A model generated the notes under the pieces. It saw nothing but the letters and a program-made list of their open reading frames with translations. It was not told the DNA's origin and ran no database searches. Position numbers and translations under genes: made by a program. From positions 62,001 through 126,000 of the IMG/VR virus record IMGVR_UViG_3300013126_000012: a DNA stretch of 64,000 bases, one strand, 5' to 3'. The DNA comes from a virus. Positions 24,754-33,038 of the stretch are shown here, piece by piece; position 1 is the first letter of the stretch; each line of letters opens with the position of its first letter.

Positions 24754-24990
24754 TTAAAATGAATTTAAATCTTTAATTCGTTGAATGAATGCAGCTCGTT
24801 TTTTCTGTGCTCGTTTTTCAACACACGGTTTTATAAATTCTTTGCGTTGTTTAACTGCTTCTAAAACTCCTGCCGATTTTACTTTACGTTTCCAGGTTCT
24901 TAAAGCAAACCCTAAATCTTGATTTACTACGTTAACTGCCGTTGCATTACCTGGTAAAATGCTTTGATGTTGTTTTTGGTGTTTATTCAT
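24754..24990 (-). CDS. rpsU: Ribosomal protein bS21 homologue
   Basis: A 78-residue basic protein. Residues 19-75 match bS21: VNVVNQDLGFALRTWKRKVK, then SAGVLEAVKQRKEFIKPCVE and KRAQKKRAAFIQ. It begins with a short extra N-terminus. bS21 sits at the 30S platform next to the anti-Shine-Dalgarno end of 16S rRNA. Phage-encoded bS21 is known and is presumed to exchange into host ribosomes. From memory, the FIKP..KRAQ..AA(F/Y)IQ stretch is closest to Bacteroidota bS21. There is no Shine-Dalgarno sequence before its own ATG. It is the last gene of the portal-protease operon, followed by a strong terminator. Confidence 0.88.
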   Translation of the reverse strand: MNKHQKQHQSILPGNATAVNVVNQDLGFALRTWKRKVKSAGVLEAVKQRKEFIKPCVEKRAQKKRAAFIQRIKDLNSF

Positions 24991-25002
24991 GTATAACTAT
25001 TT

Positions 25003-25578
25003 TTAAATTTTTCTAGATGGTTTAGAATTTCTTACATTAAATCTAAAATGTTTTAATTCTGGTTTTTGTGCTAAATATCCTTGAAGTTTTTGAGATTCTA
25101 AAGCAGGATCTTGTCCTAAACGAAAATAAAAATAACCAATTTTCTTATTTGGAGAAATTATTTTTTTAATTATAGTAAAGCCTTTTCGTTTTGACCATTC
25201 TTGTATTTCTTGTGCAACTAATTCTGCAGTAGATGGATCTCGCAATACATATTCAATTCCGCCTCTATAATCTGTAATGTTATTAACTAGTTGTGCTTCG
25301 TCAATATCAATCTCTTTAATAGCCTTCTTACGTACGTTTCTGCGATTTTTTAAATAACGATCTGTTTTGGTATTTTTCTTTCCATCATTATCTATATCAT
25401 CATCTTCATGCCCAACTGGATCTAAATCTTCAGTTGTCATACCCGGCTTAACTAATTTAACAGTCATTCCTTTTTTAGCCATTTCTTCTGCTTGTTTTGG
25501 ATCTTCAGTTTCTATTTTACCAGCAGCTTCGGTTAAACCGAAAAAATCACGATATAATTTTTTTAATGAATTCATCAT
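25003..25578 (-). CDS. Head-associated protein with EF-hand/dockerin-like loop
   Basis: A 191-residue protein of unknown function. Residues about 58-80 contain DDDIDNDGKKNTKTDRYLKN followed by RR, a D.D.DG....D..L calcium-loop pattern as in EF-hand or dockerin modules, set in a charged, probably disordered N-terminal half. The C-terminal half (about 95-190) is a folded-looking basic alpha/beta domain (ELVAQEIQEWSKRKGFTIIK, then NKKIGYFYFRLG). It lies between the protease and scaffold genes, so a prohead role is likely by position. AAGGTAAGA precedes the double ATG. Confidence 0.75.
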   Translation of the reverse strand: MMNSLKKLYRDFFGLTEAAGKIETEDPKQAEEMAKKGMTVKLVKPGMTTEDLDPVGHEDDDIDNDGKKNTKTDRYLKNRRNVRKKAIKEIDIDEAQLVNNITDYRGGIEYVLRDPSTAELVAQEIQEWSKRKGFTIIKKIISPNKKIGYFYFRLGQDPALESQKLQGYLAQKPELKHFRFNVRNSKPSRKI

Positions 25579-25618
25579 TCTTACCTTTAATATAATAAGT
25601 TTTTTTCAAACAACCAAA

Positions 25619-25996
25619 TTATCCTACTTCGAAGTAACGATTCAAATGTTGTCCAATATTTTCATATGCAATTGCCATTCGATCTTGTGCTTCTTTTAAA
25701 TCTCGTGCAGCTTGTTCAAAATCACGATAATCTTCATGCATTCGTTTGTTACCTTTTTTATGAGCAACATTTGCCATCCAATCATCACTTTCGGTCATAA
25801 TTTTATCTGCACGATCTACAATTTGTTTAACACGTTCAACAATCTGCTCTAAGTCACCTTTACCATATACCCCATCACTCATTGCAGAAAAATTAGCAAT
25901 CTCTTGAACGAATGCTTGTTTTTCTTCACGTGTCATTGGCTTAGGTTGATCTTGCAGCAATGTTTCTAAAATGAATTTTAAATTTGGTGTTTTCAT
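25619..25996 (-). CDS. Hypothetical helical protein, 125 aa
   Basis: Not recognised. It is entirely helical in appearance, with MTREEKQAFVQEIANFSAM, DLEQIVERVKQIVDRADKIM and a long C-terminal helix (DYRDFEQAARDLKEAQDRMA). The start overlaps the protease stop as TAATG, so translation is coupled to that of the protease. It could be a prohead core component, since small helical core proteins (gp67/gp68 types) lie near gp21 in T4. That is inference from position. Confidence 0.75.
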   Translation of the reverse strand: MKTPNLKFILETLLQDQPKPMTREEKQAFVQEIANFSAMSDGVYGKGDLEQIVERVKQIVDRADKIMTESDDWMANVAHKKGNKRMHEDYRDFEQAARDLKEAQDRMAIAYENIGQHLNRYFEVG

Positions 25997-26628
25997 TATA
26001 TTATCCTACATTTTCCATCTTCACATAAAATTGATGTGATAATGTTATTTACTTTTGCGTATTTATTTGTTGTTATATTTTTATTTACTGATTCGTGCAT
26101 GTGCGTAGGACGCATAAAAGCTCCATGGGTAGACGGATTAGATACAAAGTCCCAACATATCAATTCAAAATCTTCTTGGACTTCTACGGTGCCTTCATTA
26201 CGTAATTCTTTAACTGACCCTAACCCTCGCGAGGAAATTCCCAATATAATTCCAGCTTTAAAAAGTTCCTTAAGAATTCTACCAGATGGCGTATCTAAAA
26301 TTTGTACAGCTCCATGTAAATCATCACCTTTCCACCAAATTTTTAAAACATTATGAGAAACGTTATTTAAGTTTACTACTGATGATTCTGGATGATCTAA
26401 TTCGCCTAATGCTCTATGTTGATCGATATATTCCATTTGATAACGTTGACATTCTCTTTCTAAAATACGTTTTGGATATATACGACCGTTTTGATTTTTA
26501 GCGCCTGCTCGTTGCAAAACTCCTTGAACAACAAAACCACCAGGTATTCCATATGCAGCACCCGATGATTCAGTTAATGAACCTATAGGTTTAAACGGAA
26601 TATATTCTACTATCAGTTGTTTTGACAT
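25996..26628 (-). CDS. Prohead maturation protease (gp21-like)
   Basis: A 210-residue serine protease of the T4 gp21 (U9/herpesvirus-like) type. The probable catalytic His is in GELDHPESS at about 76-84 and the Ser in GISSRGLGSV at about 130-140. The N-terminal FVVQGVLQRAGAKNQNGRIY, then PKRILERE is also typical. It cleaves scaffold and capsid proteins inside the prohead and then itself. The C-terminal 30 residues look like a removable tail. AGGAG precedes the ATG and it is cotranscribed with its neighbours on both sides. Confidence 0.93.
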   Translation of the reverse strand: MSKQLIVEYIPFKPIGSLTESSGAAYGIPGGFVVQGVLQRAGAKNQNGRIYPKRILERECQRYQMEYIDQHRALGELDHPESSVVNLNNVSHNVLKIWWKGDDLHGAVQILDTPSGRILKELFKAGIILGISSRGLGSVKELRNEGTVEVQEDFELICWDFVSNPSTHGAFMRPTHMHESVNKNITTNKYAKVNNIITSILCEDGKCRII

Positions 26629-26629
26629 T

Positions 26630-27322
26630 TTATTCTCCTAATGCTCTTACTCGCTCCGATATTTTAATTAATCTTTCTGATATTTTATTTAGTGCGTTAT
26701 CTACAGAAGGACCATAGCCGTTTCTAGCAACACCAGATTCGTTTTTTAATTGAGATGCATACTTTACTGTTTGTTCAATTGATTGAAGCTGTTTTGCAAC
26801 TTCTTTAATTGTATGTTTAATTTTAGATTCGGGCGTTAATTTTGCATTGCCGGTAGCATATGAACGATATGATTCAATAAGTTGTTCATATTTAGAATCT
26901 AGCATTTCATCAATATTATGTTTGATTTTTTTAGTTTTGTCTTTTTTACTAGCAGTTCTCGGCGTACCTGTTAAATTTTTTGACGGGTATTCATAGTTTT
27001 TATGTTGCCAAATACCATCGTTTTCTGCAAAAGAAAATTTATCAGTATATTCTTCTTCATCCTCTGGTTTTTGATAAGAGCCTAATGTCCAATCAGCTGG
27101 TTTATTTACAGATTCATATGTTTTATTTTTATTTCGCCATTTTCCTGGTGCTGCAAATGCTGCAGGTATATTATATCCGGCAACTCCGCCGGTACCGGAA
27201 ATTTCATCAATCTCTTGGCTTTTACAAATACATTGATCCATAGGACGATCACATGCATCACAATAATCTGCAGATTCTATCACAATGAATTTTTCTTCAA
27301 TTTGTTTTAAAAACGATTTCAT
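26630..27322 (-). CDS. Head-operon protein with N-terminal Cys cluster
   Basis: A 230-residue protein of unknown function. The N-terminus has CDACDRPMDQCIC at about 19-31, a likely zinc-binding knuckle. It is followed by EISGTGGVAGYNIPAAFAAP, a motif I associate with several phage structural proteins. The C-terminal 90 residues form a coiled coil (SKIKHTIKEVAKQLQSIEQT and on). The start touches the stop of the upstream gene at 27322 and the stop lies one base before the protease start. A prohead core or portal-associated role is plausible from context only. Confidence 0.75.
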   Translation of the reverse strand: MKSFLKQIEEKFIVIESADYCDACDRPMDQCICKSQEIDEISGTGGVAGYNIPAAFAAPGKWRNKNKTYESVNKPADWTLGSYQKPEDEEEYTDKFSFAENDGIWQHKNYEYPSKNLTGTPRTASKKDKTKKIKHNIDEMLDSKYEQLIESYRSYATGNAKLTPESKIKHTIKEVAKQLQSIEQTVKYASQLKNESGVARNGYGPSVDNALNKISERLIKISERVRALGE

Positions 27323-28173
27323 TAATGAATTCCTTTTAATTCTCTAATTAAATCAAAATAGCGCAACAATGAAAGTACATGAGATTCTTTAATCGATTTC
27401 ATATTTTCTACAGTACATAACATTTCTGAAAGTTTTTTTACTTTAATTTTTGTAGCTTTATCTGATATTTGATTTGCCTGTTGTGTCAGATCTGATTTGA
27501 TTTTAGGAATAATTTTTTCTACATATTCGCGTAATGCAACAGTATCATTAACATTTGTAATATACTTGTTCAACAATTGTTTTTGAGATTCATCTAATGT
27601 AGAAGAATATTTTGTATTAAATTTATCAACAAGTAATTTATATGTTAATAATCGAATGTCTTTTGTTTGAGATTTGAATACTTCGGTTAATGTATCTTTA
27701 ACATGAGATTTTTTTGTAGGCATCATAACATGCTCAACAATTACACTCTTATATGCTGATATTTGTTTCGGATTATCCGTTTCAGCATGTTCAAAAATCA
27801 TGTTAATTGATGCTAATGCCTTATAGTTCGAAATATGTATTTTGGCTAAATCGTCAAATACAAATTTTTCAGAAATTTCTTTAACTAAATTATATCGTTG
27901 TCGTTTTAATACAGACTGATTTAATTTATCGTGAGCAGCTTTTACTGTACGAATATAATCTAACGCGAGTGCTTCACTTTTAAATTGTTCTTTTATTAAT
28001 GAATTATATAAATACAATTCTTTTGCTAATTCTGTATTTTTACCGAAATATTTTTTAATAATATCAACAGTAACAGTTTTATTTGATGATAACGTTTCTG
28101 AAGTTAATTTTCTAACTAACATTTCAAAAAGAATTCCGGTATTCTTATATTTTGAATGTTTTAATTTCTTCAT
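27322..28173 (-). CDS. Conserved-looking helical protein, 283 aa
   Basis: Function unknown. The N-terminus KHSKYKNTGILFEMLVRKLT, then SETLSSNKT matches an opening I have seen in T4-like phages next to the portal gene. The whole protein is helical, rich in Lys and Ile, with no membrane segment or Cys pair. It has its own promoter-like element 21 bases upstream, although it follows the portal gene by 43 bases. It starts the unit that contains the protease and bS21. Confidence 0.78.
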   Translation of the reverse strand: MKKLKHSKYKNTGILFEMLVRKLTSETLSSNKTVTVDIIKKYFGKNTELAKELYLYNSLIKEQFKSEALALDYIRTVKAAHDKLNQSVLKRQRYNLVKEISEKFVFDDLAKIHISNYKALASINMIFEHAETDNPKQISAYKSVIVEHVMMPTKKSHVKDTLTEVFKSQTKDIRLLTYKLLVDKFNTKYSSTLDESQKQLLNKYITNVNDTVALREYVEKIIPKIKSDLTQQANQISDKATKIKVKKLSEMLCTVENMKSIKESHVLSLLRYFDLIRELKGIH

Positions 28174-28194
28174 GTTTATCCAATCATTTTTTTA

Positions 28195-28208
28195 TTTTAT
28201 ATAAATAT
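28195..28208 (-). promoter_or_regulatory. Late-promoter-like element of the protease-bS21 unit
   Basis: Coding strand ATATTTATATAAAA, 21 bases before the ATG at 28173. Confidence 0.55.
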
Positions 28209-28216
28209 GTATCTTT

Positions 28217-30058
28217 TTATAAAATGTTGTTTTCATCTAACAATGTGTTTTTATCTGAATCATCTTGTGTTTGTTTTGGTTTTAATGATTCCGTAATTAT
28301 AGACACGCCTTTATTTTTTATTTTTAAATGTTTTAATATGTCATGACCTTCTGCGGATACCGGACGATTGTTTCGATTCCATCTAGTATCCGGTTGAAAT
28401 GTTGTTTGTTGATTTTGTGGATTGAATACTTGTTTTAATTCTTTTCTACCGGTAAGATCCCATCCAAATGCATTTTTATGTTGACCGGACTTAATTCCTT
28501 CTTTTGGCCTGCCGCCTTTATCTTTTTCTTCTACTTCACCCGATGACATATGAATTGATGCTAAATCATGAGGAGTTCCATATGACACTCCAGTAACTGC
28601 AGGATCATTGCCTTCTTGTTCAATTTGGTTTTGACGGAATCTTAATTTTAAATCTTCTACAACATCACTTCGTTCTTGAAGCCATTGTTCTTCGGACATA
28701 TTAAATATGTATTCGTAAATGTATCTATCTGAAACTAGTTTTGAATCTTTCATAGCAGTTGCTAATGTCATTTTTTCAGTCATTAATGCAACTTTTTGTT
28801 GATCATATATGATTGATGGAGCCGTTAATTCCAATTGAAAACTAACCAAATCTTCACCTTCAAATCCTTGAGCATATAAATGTACAATTGCAATTTTAGT
28901 TAATTCAGAAATTGCAATTCTTTGAATTCGTTCGATTGTTCTAGCAAAACGAATATCCATTGCAGCTAATGTGGTTTTTCCCTCTACTCCTTCTTCATAT
29001 CCTAAAAATGCTTTTGGAATTTTTAAAGCCGCCATCATTTTATCTTTAACATAATTAATGTCATCCATTCCGGTAAAAGTCATACCCGGTAATGTATCAA
29101 TTGATGTTGTAGAGTTACCGCCGCGGACTGGTAAATAATAATCTTCTAACATATTGTTAAGATTAAATTTTAAATTGTAATTACCAGTTTGTTGATCGAT
29201 ATGTGGAATTTTTCTCATTTTATTAATAATCGTTTCCATAAATGAATCAACTTCATTTGGTGGAATGTTACCAATATCAATTTTAAATATACGTTTTTCT
29301 GGTGCACGCATAATACGATGAATTAACATCGCATCTTCCATCATCATTAATTTTTGAAATTCTTTACGAGCTCCTTCTAACATTGATCTGCCATATGGTA
29401 AAAAATTAGAATCTGATAACATTCGGAAATGTGCCATTTCAAAAACATCATACGTAATATTTGGACTACCAACGTGACGAAATTGAATTTTATATTCTCC
29501 CGTTGCTTCATCATATTCTTCAAATCGTTCTACTTCATATGCAGATAATGGTCGAACATTTAATACTCCAATCTCTTCTGCAATATCTAGTTTCAAAAAG
29601 AAATCCCCATATTTTACCATGTTTCGAATCCATGTCCATAAATTGAATTCTATATTTAAAACATCATAAAATAAATTATAAAGTATTTTTTGTACGTTTG
29701 ATTTGTCTGTTTTGATCGTTAGGATATCTCCAAATTGATCAGCTAATGTTGATTCATCTGAATATATATCGAGTGCTGAACTAATAATAGGATCTCGGTC
29801 CATCATTTCATAGTCAGCATAAAGCTGCATACGATTTTGATGCATATAGTAGTTAGAATCATAACCACCCATACCTCCAACCATGTGCTTATTTGCACCA
29901 TGCATTCTAGTATATCTATCTGCAACTTTGGTTTGATTTAAATTACCGACACCTTGTAGTCGGTTTGTATCTATTACTCGAAGTTTATCTTTACCATAAG
30001 CTCGAACAACCACATTCGTAGCAAATAGATTTTGTAAGCGTTTTCTTAGTGTCGGCAT
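28217..30058 (-). CDS. Portal vertex protein (gp20-like)
   Basis: A 613-residue portal, longer than T4 gp20. Typical segments are YADYEMMDRDPIISSALDIY followed by SDES (about 70-95), FNLWTWIRNMVKYGDFFLKL (about 135-155), APEKRIFKIDIGNIPPNEVD (about 255-275) and KIPKAFLGYEEGVEGKTTLA (about 345-365). It forms the dodecameric DNA channel and packaging motor dock. The last 130 residues are charged and low in complexity, an extension beyond the portal core. It has its own promoter-like element 13 bases upstream and follows terminase. Confidence 0.95.
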   Translation of the reverse strand: MPTLRKRLQNLFATNVVVRAYGKDKLRVIDTNRLQGVGNLNQTKVADRYTRMHGANKHMVGGMGGYDSNYYMHQNRMQLYADYEMMDRDPIISSALDIYSDESTLADQFGDILTIKTDKSNVQKILYNLFYDVLNIEFNLWTWIRNMVKYGDFFLKLDIAEEIGVLNVRPLSAYEVERFEEYDEATGEYKIQFRHVGSPNITYDVFEMAHFRMLSDSNFLPYGRSMLEGARKEFQKLMMMEDAMLIHRIMRAPEKRIFKIDIGNIPPNEVDSFMETIINKMRKIPHIDQQTGNYNLKFNLNNMLEDYYLPVRGGNSTTSIDTLPGMTFTGMDDINYVKDKMMAALKIPKAFLGYEEGVEGKTTLAAMDIRFARTIERIQRIAISELTKIAIVHLYAQGFEGEDLVSFQLELTAPSIIYDQQKVALMTEKMTLATAMKDSKLVSDRYIYEYIFNMSEEQWLQERSDVVEDLKLRFRQNQIEQEGNDPAVTGVSYGTPHDLASIHMSSGEVEEKDKGGRPKEGIKSGQHKNAFGWDLTGRKELKQVFNPQNQQTTFQPDTRWNRNNRPVSAEGHDILKHLKIKNKGVSIITESLKPKQTQDDSDKNTLLDENNIL

Positions 30059-30071
30059 AATAATATCGTAT

Positions 30072-30085
30072 TTAAATATAAATAT
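30072..30085 (-). promoter_or_regulatory. Late-promoter-like element of the portal gene
   Basis: Coding strand ATATTTATATTTAA, 13 bases before the ATG at 30058. The AAA end is offset by one base. Confidence 0.5.
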
Positions 30086-30091
30086 AACTTG

Positions 30092-31669
30092 TTACAGAAG
30101 CCAGGTTAAATTTTCATTGTCGCGGCCATTGTTCCAGTGCCAACCATCTGCATTTGTTGATGGCTTACCCGTAAAAATAACTGATTCTGTTGTTTTTGTG
30201 AATTGAGAAAGTGTACGTTTGTGTAATTCAATTCCTTGTTGTCGCAGTTTAAGCGAAGTATCTCGTAACCATAATCCGATACAAAATGACATAACGAGGT
30301 CATCATTATAACCATTTTGTGATTGTGCTTTGCCATTTAACCAGATAAACACAAACAATTCTTGTATCAATCTTTTTGAACGAATTACGGGCGTTTGTTC
30401 TCGCATATACATTTCAAGTGCTGATATCATTAATGGACGCGTACGTGAGGTTGTTGATACTCCTGGAACCATTTGTGATTTATCCTTCATATCATAACCT
30501 TTTTTAAGTTGCACATCTACATCAACATATCCATCATCTTTATATGTATAAAATAAATTTTCATAGCTTCGGTCTAATGCGGGTTGAATTGCTGCCCAAC
30601 CAATATTGGCATTTTCTATTGCTAGCAATGCGTTGTTCCATTCCGTTGCAACCGATACGAGCATATTGCCAAAATCTTTAGGAGGCAATTTACCTTTATA
30701 TTCTGCAACCTGTGATACGCTTTCAACATCAATAACATGAAAAGTAGACCAGTCGGCGCCATCTCCTCGTGCAACGTCGGCTACTACTATGTAATTTTTT
30801 TCATAGTTAGGATATTCCCAAATCCAATATGCATTATCAAATCCTCTGCGTTCAATTGGCTCACTGCATTTATTTTCATAATCTAAAAGAATAGAACCAT
30901 CTATTACAGTATGACCGGATGAAATAAAATCACAGTCACATTCTTGTGCTGCACTTCGTTCTCCTAGCAATTGAGTTTGTTCATCGCGCCATTGTTGATC
31001 TCGATCCGGATGTACGGTCCAATGCAATTTAATTGTGTGAAATCCGTTGATGTTTGATTCAGCATCTGCCCAAGTTTGATGAAACCAATTACCTACCCCA
31101 TTAGGTGTAGATAATACAACCGCACCGCCACCTGTTGATAATGTTGCTTGCGATGCTACCCATATTTCTTCAATGTTTCGAATAAATGCAGCCTCATCAA
31201 TAATTAACAACGATAATGCTTCTGAACGTGCGCCTGTGGTTGCAGATGAAACTGCTTTAATTTGCGAGCCATTTTTAAACTTCAACGAAAGTTTGTTGTC
31301 CGCTTCAATAGTTCCCTTCAACCAACTTGGTAAATTATCATGCATTACGCGCACTTTAGTTACCAAGTTTTTTGCTACTTCTTGAGTTGTTGCAATAACA
31401 AGAACATTGAAATCTTCTTTAAACAACATGCTCCATAAAGCAAAGCCGGCAGCTAACGTTGATATACCTAACTGACGAGATTTCAAAATTACATTGTATC
31501 GATTATCTCGCAATTCGGTTAATGTATTTTCCTGAAAATCGTAAAGATTAAACTTAATCTTACCTAATTTTGGATGTTGAATATAACAATATTGTCGCAT
31601 AAAGAAAACAGGATCTTTAGCACACATTGTATACTGTTGTTGAATGATCTGTTTTATGTTTTGTGACAT
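30092..31669 (-). CDS. Terminase large subunit (gp17-like)
   Basis: A 525-residue ATPase-nuclease. Walker A is in VILKSRQLGISTLAAGFALW (about 60-79), Walker B is LLIIDEAAF (about 154-162), and coupling motif VVLSTPNG follows near 185. The RNase H-like nuclease domain begins at YIVVADVARGDGADWSTFHV (about 290-310, catalytic Asp) and has NDDLVMS near 455. It packages DNA through the portal. The stop is 33 bases before the portal ATG. A small terminase subunit is not evident among its neighbours. Confidence 0.97.
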   Translation of the reverse strand: MSQNIKQIIQQQYTMCAKDPVFFMRQYCYIQHPKLGKIKFNLYDFQENTLTELRDNRYNVILKSRQLGISTLAAGFALWSMLFKEDFNVLVIATTQEVAKNLVTKVRVMHDNLPSWLKGTIEADNKLSLKFKNGSQIKAVSSATTGARSEALSLLIIDEAAFIRNIEEIWVASQATLSTGGGAVVLSTPNGVGNWFHQTWADAESNINGFHTIKLHWTVHPDRDQQWRDEQTQLLGERSAAQECDCDFISSGHTVIDGSILLDYENKCSEPIERRGFDNAYWIWEYPNYEKNYIVVADVARGDGADWSTFHVIDVESVSQVAEYKGKLPPKDFGNMLVSVATEWNNALLAIENANIGWAAIQPALDRSYENLFYTYKDDGYVDVDVQLKKGYDMKDKSQMVPGVSTTSRTRPLMISALEMYMREQTPVIRSKRLIQELFVFIWLNGKAQSQNGYNDDLVMSFCIGLWLRDTSLKLRQQGIELHKRTLSQFTKTTESVIFTGKPSTNADGWHWNNGRDNENLTWLL

Positions 31670-31670
31670 A

Positions 31671-32051
31671 TTATTTTAATAGTTCATTAATTAGTATTCC
31701 AGAACCTAATGTTGTGAATATGCCTGCAGCAAACCATAATCCTTTTGAATCATACCACTTTGGTTTAAGATATCGTTCTCTGCGTATGTATAGATCTACG
31801 TTTTCTTGTAACAATTTGATTTGTTGATTTTTATATACAAGCTGTATAGAATCTAATTTAATCAGTGCAGATTGTTGCGTCGTTAATGTTTTAAATGTTT
31901 CAATCATTGCATTGTTAATTGAATCTGCTGCATATAATGAATCTAATGTATATGAAATATCAACAATTTCTTGTTGAGTAAAACATGTATCTGGTGTGGT
32001 TTGTGCAACAACAAATACCGGAAACAATAATGCTACTAATAATCGTTTCAT
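31671..32051 (-). CDS. Exported coiled-coil membrane protein, possible lysis or spanin-type
   Basis: A 126-residue protein. It has a signal peptide (MKRLLVALLFPVFVVAQ, probable cut after Ala or Gln), then a coiled coil (about 30-90), then a C-terminal membrane segment (GLWFAAGIFTTLGSGILI). There is no lipobox, so it is not a classical outer-membrane spanin. It is paired with the small membrane protein upstream, and both sit just ahead of terminase. A role in lysis or in the envelope is plausible, but I cannot assign it. Signal peptides ending in AQ are common in Bacteroidota. Confidence 0.78.
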   Translation of the reverse strand: MKRLLVALLFPVFVVAQTTPDTCFTQQEIVDISYTLDSLYAADSINNAMIETFKTLTTQQSALIKLDSIQLVYKNQQIKLLQENVDLYIRRERYLKPKWYDSKGLWFAAGIFTTLGSGILINELLK

Positions 32052-32052
32052 G

Positions 32053-32388
32053 TTATTTTTTTGTTTTTCGTCCGCGACGGGTTTTGTTTAAAACGTTTTG
32101 TTTTGCTTGATCAACTGGCAATTCTGCGGGTTGAATATTTTCTTTTGCAGTTTGTAACGTTGCAATGTCTTGTTTAGTGTTTTGAATGTCTTGTTTAACT
32201 GCAATGCGTTGATCGTCAATTACTTCAGTTTTACCTTGAAGTACATCTATTTGTTGATTGTTGTCATCAATTTTTTTATCAATTTTTGAAACTTTCTTTT
32301 TGTTAAGTTTATCGTTTGCAAATATAATAGCAACGAGTGCTAAAATTGCTCCTACAATAGCAGCCCAATATTTTTTAATTGTTTTCAT
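32053..32388 (-). CDS. Small membrane-anchored coiled-coil protein
   Basis: A 111-residue protein with one N-terminal membrane segment (YWAAIVGAILALVAIIFA, about 7-24), a long polar coiled coil (about 35-85) and a very basic C-terminus (RRGRKTKK). The topology fits an inner-membrane spanin or a holin-like accessory protein. The start overlaps the end of the Cys-rich gene by 14 bases, and the stop is one base before the next gene, whose product has the complementary topology. Together they are the best lysis-protein candidates in the window. Confidence 0.75.
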   Translation of the reverse strand: MKTIKKYWAAIVGAILALVAIIFANDKLNKKKVSKIDKKIDDNNQQIDVLQGKTEVIDDQRIAVKQDIQNTKQDIATLQTAKENIQPAELPVDQAKQNVLNKTRRGRKTKK

Positions 32389-33025
32389 TGTGTTTTTCTT
32401 TTTTGTTTAATTTTTCTAAAAAATTTATTTTGAATTCTTCAAATTGTTTTTGAATAGTATTTTCAAATTCCTCTGGTGTCATTTTTTCTGACCAATGTTC
32501 AACTTGTCCATCTGAATTTGATACAAACTGTTGTACTTGCGTATATGTTTGTTTCAATAATTCGACATCTCGTTCTGCATCTCGCAACCACGCCATGGCA
32601 TTTTCTCGAATTTTATTTTGTTCATATTCTTCAAATTTACCGGCTTTTTTTAATTCATGTTCCATTTCAATTACACAATCAAAACACATTCCATGAATTT
32701 TTCTCATCTTTTGATCTAAATGATGCGTGCCGATGCATGTACATACGTCCTTTCTACAATTTGGAAATGATTGCAATTCATCTCGCACGGTTTGAAATAT
32801 TTCAGAATTTTTTGTTTTTCGAATTCTAAAACCATCACGTTGTTCTATGATATACACATTTCCGTGTAAATCAGTTTCTTCCCACGTATCTCCAATTTCT
32901 CGATGTTCAGATTGTTTTTTCTTAGATTTTGCATCAGAAAATCCAATTGTTTTTTTGGTTTGAAACTTATGAGTACCATCCAACATTTGTTGAACAGCTT
33001 TAACATTTTGTAACTTTTTTGACAT
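32375..33025 (-). CDS. Zinc-finger-like protein next to terminase
   Basis: A 216-residue protein of unknown function. Cysteines CRKDVCTC (about 90-97) and CFDC (about 114-117), with His residues between them, suggest a zinc site. The N-terminus LQNVKAVQQMLDGTHKFQTK and the IHGMCFDCVIEMEHELKKAG segment look like a family I have met in many aquatic T4-like phages. The C-terminal half is helical. Its position two genes before terminase makes a packaging-related role possible. It is not recognisably gp16. Confidence 0.78.
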   Translation of the reverse strand: MSKKLQNVKAVQQMLDGTHKFQTKKTIGFSDAKSKKKQSEHREIGDTWEETDLHGNVYIIEQRDGFRIRKTKNSEIFQTVRDELQSFPNCRKDVCTCIGTHHLDQKMRKIHGMCFDCVIEMEHELKKAGKFEEYEQNKIRENAMAWLRDAERDVELLKQTYTQVQQFVSNSDGQVEHWSEKMTPEEFENTIQKQFEEFKINFLEKLNKKEKHNENN

Positions 33026-33038
33026 AACTTGTTTTATT

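Noticed and set aside
32375-33025. Small terminase subunit (gp16)
   Set aside because: Position fits, but the Cys-rich core and length do not match the family pattern I know.
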